Shown one piece after another: positions 5,108 through 6,580 of a DNA stretch of 6,580 nucleotides. The DNA is from an uncultured Bacilli bacterium. Lineage in GTDB: Bacteria; Bacillota_I; Bacilli_A; RFN20; CAG-826. Made by a program: the position numbers and the translations under genes. The stretch spans positions 1-6,580 of the forward strand of contig CAKPAV010000098.1 in assembly GCA_934133115.1 (NCBI GenBank), written 5' to 3'. Position 1 is the first letter of the stretch, and each line of letters starts with the position of its first letter. The notes under the pieces were generated by a model. That model was not told the origin of the DNA. It was given only the letters and a program-made list of their open reading frames with translations, and did not search any database.

Positions 5108-5960
5108 ATTTATTACCCGCTTTCTTTATTTCTTCTATCAAAGTAGGAATATTTTTAATATTATTAAGATTAATATTCATTCCTTTATTAATTAATTTAG
5201 TTGCTAAATCAAATACACTTGGATAATCTAAGCTCAAATCTAAATAATCACTACTAGAAAACAAAGAAACTGGATCAGTTTCTTTAACAATTTGACCATC
5301 TTTTAAAACTATAACATGACTTGCGTATTCTAGTACCAAATCCATATCATGAGTTACCATAATAATCTTAGTTCCTTGACTATGGATTTTCTCAAATAAC
5401 TCCATCATAGCTTTAGAACCTTGTGGATCTAATCCTGCGGTTGGTTCATCTAATATTAATACACTTGGATTAATAGCAATTATACCTGCAATAGCGACAC
5501 GTCTTTTTTCGCCACCACTAAGTTCAAATGGTGAACGTTCAAAATAACTTTCATCTAGTCCAACTGCTAAAATTGCTTTGCGTGCTCTATCAAGAGCTTC
5601 TTTTTCATCAACACCAAAGTTTTTTGGCCCAAAAGCCACATCTTTTAAAACTGTATCTTCAAACAATTGATATTCTGAAAATTGAAAAACTAAACCAATT
5701 TCTTTTCTGATATCTTTAATATGTTTATTCTTTTTCTTATGCGGCGTGATTTGATAATCACCGACATAAACTGTTCCTTTGCTAGGTAATAATAACCCCG
5801 TTATATGTTGCACTAATGTTGATTTGCCTGATCCGGTTTGGCCCACTAAAGCCACAAAATCATAATTAGAAAAATCGACATTAATATCATTTAAACCAAT
5901 TTGTTCTAGTGGGGTTTTTGGCGAATAAATATGAAATACATGTTCAAATCTTATTGACAT
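5100..5960 (-). CDS. ecfA2: EcfA2, ATP-binding subunit of the ECF transporter
   Basis: 286 aa ABC ATPase. Motifs in order: Walker A GQTGSGKST (40-48), Q-loop LVFQFSEYQLFEDTV (Gln93), signature LSGGEKRRVA (147-156), Walker B VLILDEP (167-173, catalytic Glu172), D-loop AGLD (175-178) and switch His204 in VTHDMD. QFSEYQLFEDTV after the Q-loop and the P-loop wording are typical of EcfA2 (EcfA'), as opposed to EcfA1, which has QNPDNQF. The C-terminal ~60 residues are the extra dimerisation region usual for EcfA. It forms the EcfA1-EcfA2 heterodimer beneath EcfT on the cytoplasmic face. It overlaps ecfA1 by 10 nt and ecfT by 8 nt. All catalytic residues are present. Confidence 0.97.
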   Translation of the reverse strand: MSIRFEHVFHIYSPKTPLEQIGLNDINVDFSNYDFVALVGQTGSGKSTLVQHITGLLLPSKGTVYVGDYQITPHKKKNKHIKDIRKEIGLVFQFSEYQLFEDTVLKDVAFGPKNFGVDEKEALDRARKAILAVGLDESYFERSPFELSGGEKRRVAIAGIIAINPSVLILDEPTAGLDPQGSKAMMELFEKIHSQGTKIIMVTHDMDLVLEYASHVIVLKDGQIVKETDPVSLFSSSDYLDLSLDYPSVFDLATKLINKGMNINLNNIKNIPTLIEEIKKAGNKYE

Positions 5961-6580
5961 AATTTATTCACCAACTCTTCTAAGTTTTGTGTATCTTTAA
6001 CATCCACACCTTCGCTAATTAAAGCGTTTTTAACTTTCATAAAAAACGGCAAATCCAAATCAATATTTGCTAATAATTGTTCATTAGCAAAAACCTCACT
6101 TGGCTTACCTTGTAATAATACTTCTCCGCTATTTAAAACAATTACTTCATCTGAATTATATGCTTCTTCTATATCATGCGTAATAGAAATAATTGTTATA
6201 TTTGGATTTTCTTTTTTTAATTCTAAAATATAATTACGAATATCTTTCTTGCCTTTTGGATCAAGCATGGCAGTTGCTTCATCAAATATAATAATATTTG
6301 GTTTCATTGCTAAAACACCTGCAATAGCAACACGTTGTTTTTGTCCTCCAGATAATCTTGTTGGCTCTTTATCTAAAAACTCATACATTCCAACTTTTTT
6401 AGCATAATCATCAATTATGTTATCCATATCTTTATGAGGAACACAATGATTTTCTAAGCCAAAGGCAATATCGTCTCTTACTGTTGCGCCAATAAATTGA
6501 TTATCCGGATTTTGAAAGACAATACCAACTTTTTGACGTATTTCACGAACATTTTTTTCTGTTAATGCATCACCAAAAAT
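5951..6580 (-). CDS. ecfA1: EcfA1, ATP-binding subunit of the ECF transporter (partial, 5' end outside window)
   Basis: The frame is open from the window edge (6580) to TAA at 5951: 209 residues of a protein normally ~280 aa. The ATG at 6427 is internal, because clear EcfA1 sequence precedes it in frame: IFGDALTEKNVREIRQKVG, then the Q-loop IVFQNPDNQFIGATVRDDIA. The N-terminal strand region and Walker A lie beyond the edge. Visible motifs are signature LSGGQKQRVAIAG, Walker B IIIFDEATAMLD (Ala in place of the usual Pro, common in EcfA1) and switch His in ISITHDIEEA. It pairs with EcfA2 in the energizing module. It is the most upstream visible gene of the operon, so the operon promoter is not in this window. 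Confidence 0.95.
   Translation of the reverse strand: MFGDALTEKNVREIRQKVGIVFQNPDNQFIGATVRDDIAFGLENHCVPHKDMDNIIDDYAKKVGMYEFLDKEPTRLSGGQKQRVAIAGVLAMKPNIIIFDEATAMLDPKGKKDIRNYILELKKENPNITIISITHDIEEAYNSDEVIVLNSGEVLLQGKPSEVFANEQLLANIDLDLPFFMKVKNALISEGVDVKDTQNLEELVNKLCQ

Noticed and set aside
5528..5710. 60-codon plus-strand open frame inside ecfA2
   Set aside because: It is antisense to the conserved ABC signature region of ecfA2 and has no independent support.

Overview
The window is very AT-rich and every gene I can support lies on the minus strand. In-frame TGG for Trp and a TGA stop codon indicate the standard bacterial code, not the Mycoplasma code. Gene content (an ECF vitamin-transporter energizing module followed by truA, and a stand-alone YebC-type protein), strong Shine-Dalgarno sites and sigma-A-type promoters point to a low-GC Bacillota, probably Bacilli or an Erysipelotrichales/RF39-like gut lineage. 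The taxonomic guess is inference.

Right half (6580 down to 2675, in transcription order): ecfA1 (5' end outside the window), ecfA2, ecfT, truA and a PHP-family phosphatase of the HisJ/HisK type. These genes overlap by 1 to 10 bases or lie a few bases apart, so they form one tightly coupled operon. EcfA1, EcfA2 and EcfT make the shared energizing module that works with separate substrate-binding S components to import vitamins or metals. TruA modifies tRNA anticodon arms. The phosphatase is an unusual passenger. No histidine-biosynthesis gene is in view.

Middle (2660 to 1795): a single yebC-family gene (YeeN/YeeI-like, YebC2 type) with its own extended -10 promoter, a good Shine-Dalgarno site that decides the start codon, and a Rho-independent terminator.

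Intergenic 1859 to 1502 (358 bases without a protein gene) is not empty. It holds the yebC terminator, a 10-bp palindromic hairpin, a near-consensus promoter (TTGACA, 17 bp, TATACT), about 158 nt of hairpin-rich sequence with no credible ORF, and a strong terminator. This is either an undescribed small RNA or an attenuating leader for the next operon. A second promoter (TTGCAA, 17 bp, TATAAT) then sits directly before the next gene.

Left (1501 to 1): a two-gene accessory cassette. The first gene encodes a HipA/CtkA-like serine/threonine kinase without the N-terminal HipA subdomain. The second overlaps it by ATGA. It encodes a protein whose first ~130 residues look like the missing HipA N-subdomain (HipS-like), and whose last visible residues look like the linker of a serine recombinase (KGRKP) that normally leads into a helix-turn-helix. 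No HipB-type antitoxin gene is present. My best candidate for a little-described system is therefore this kinase-first cassette, in which the HipS-like partner may carry its own DNA-binding tail, together with the structured RNA upstream of it.
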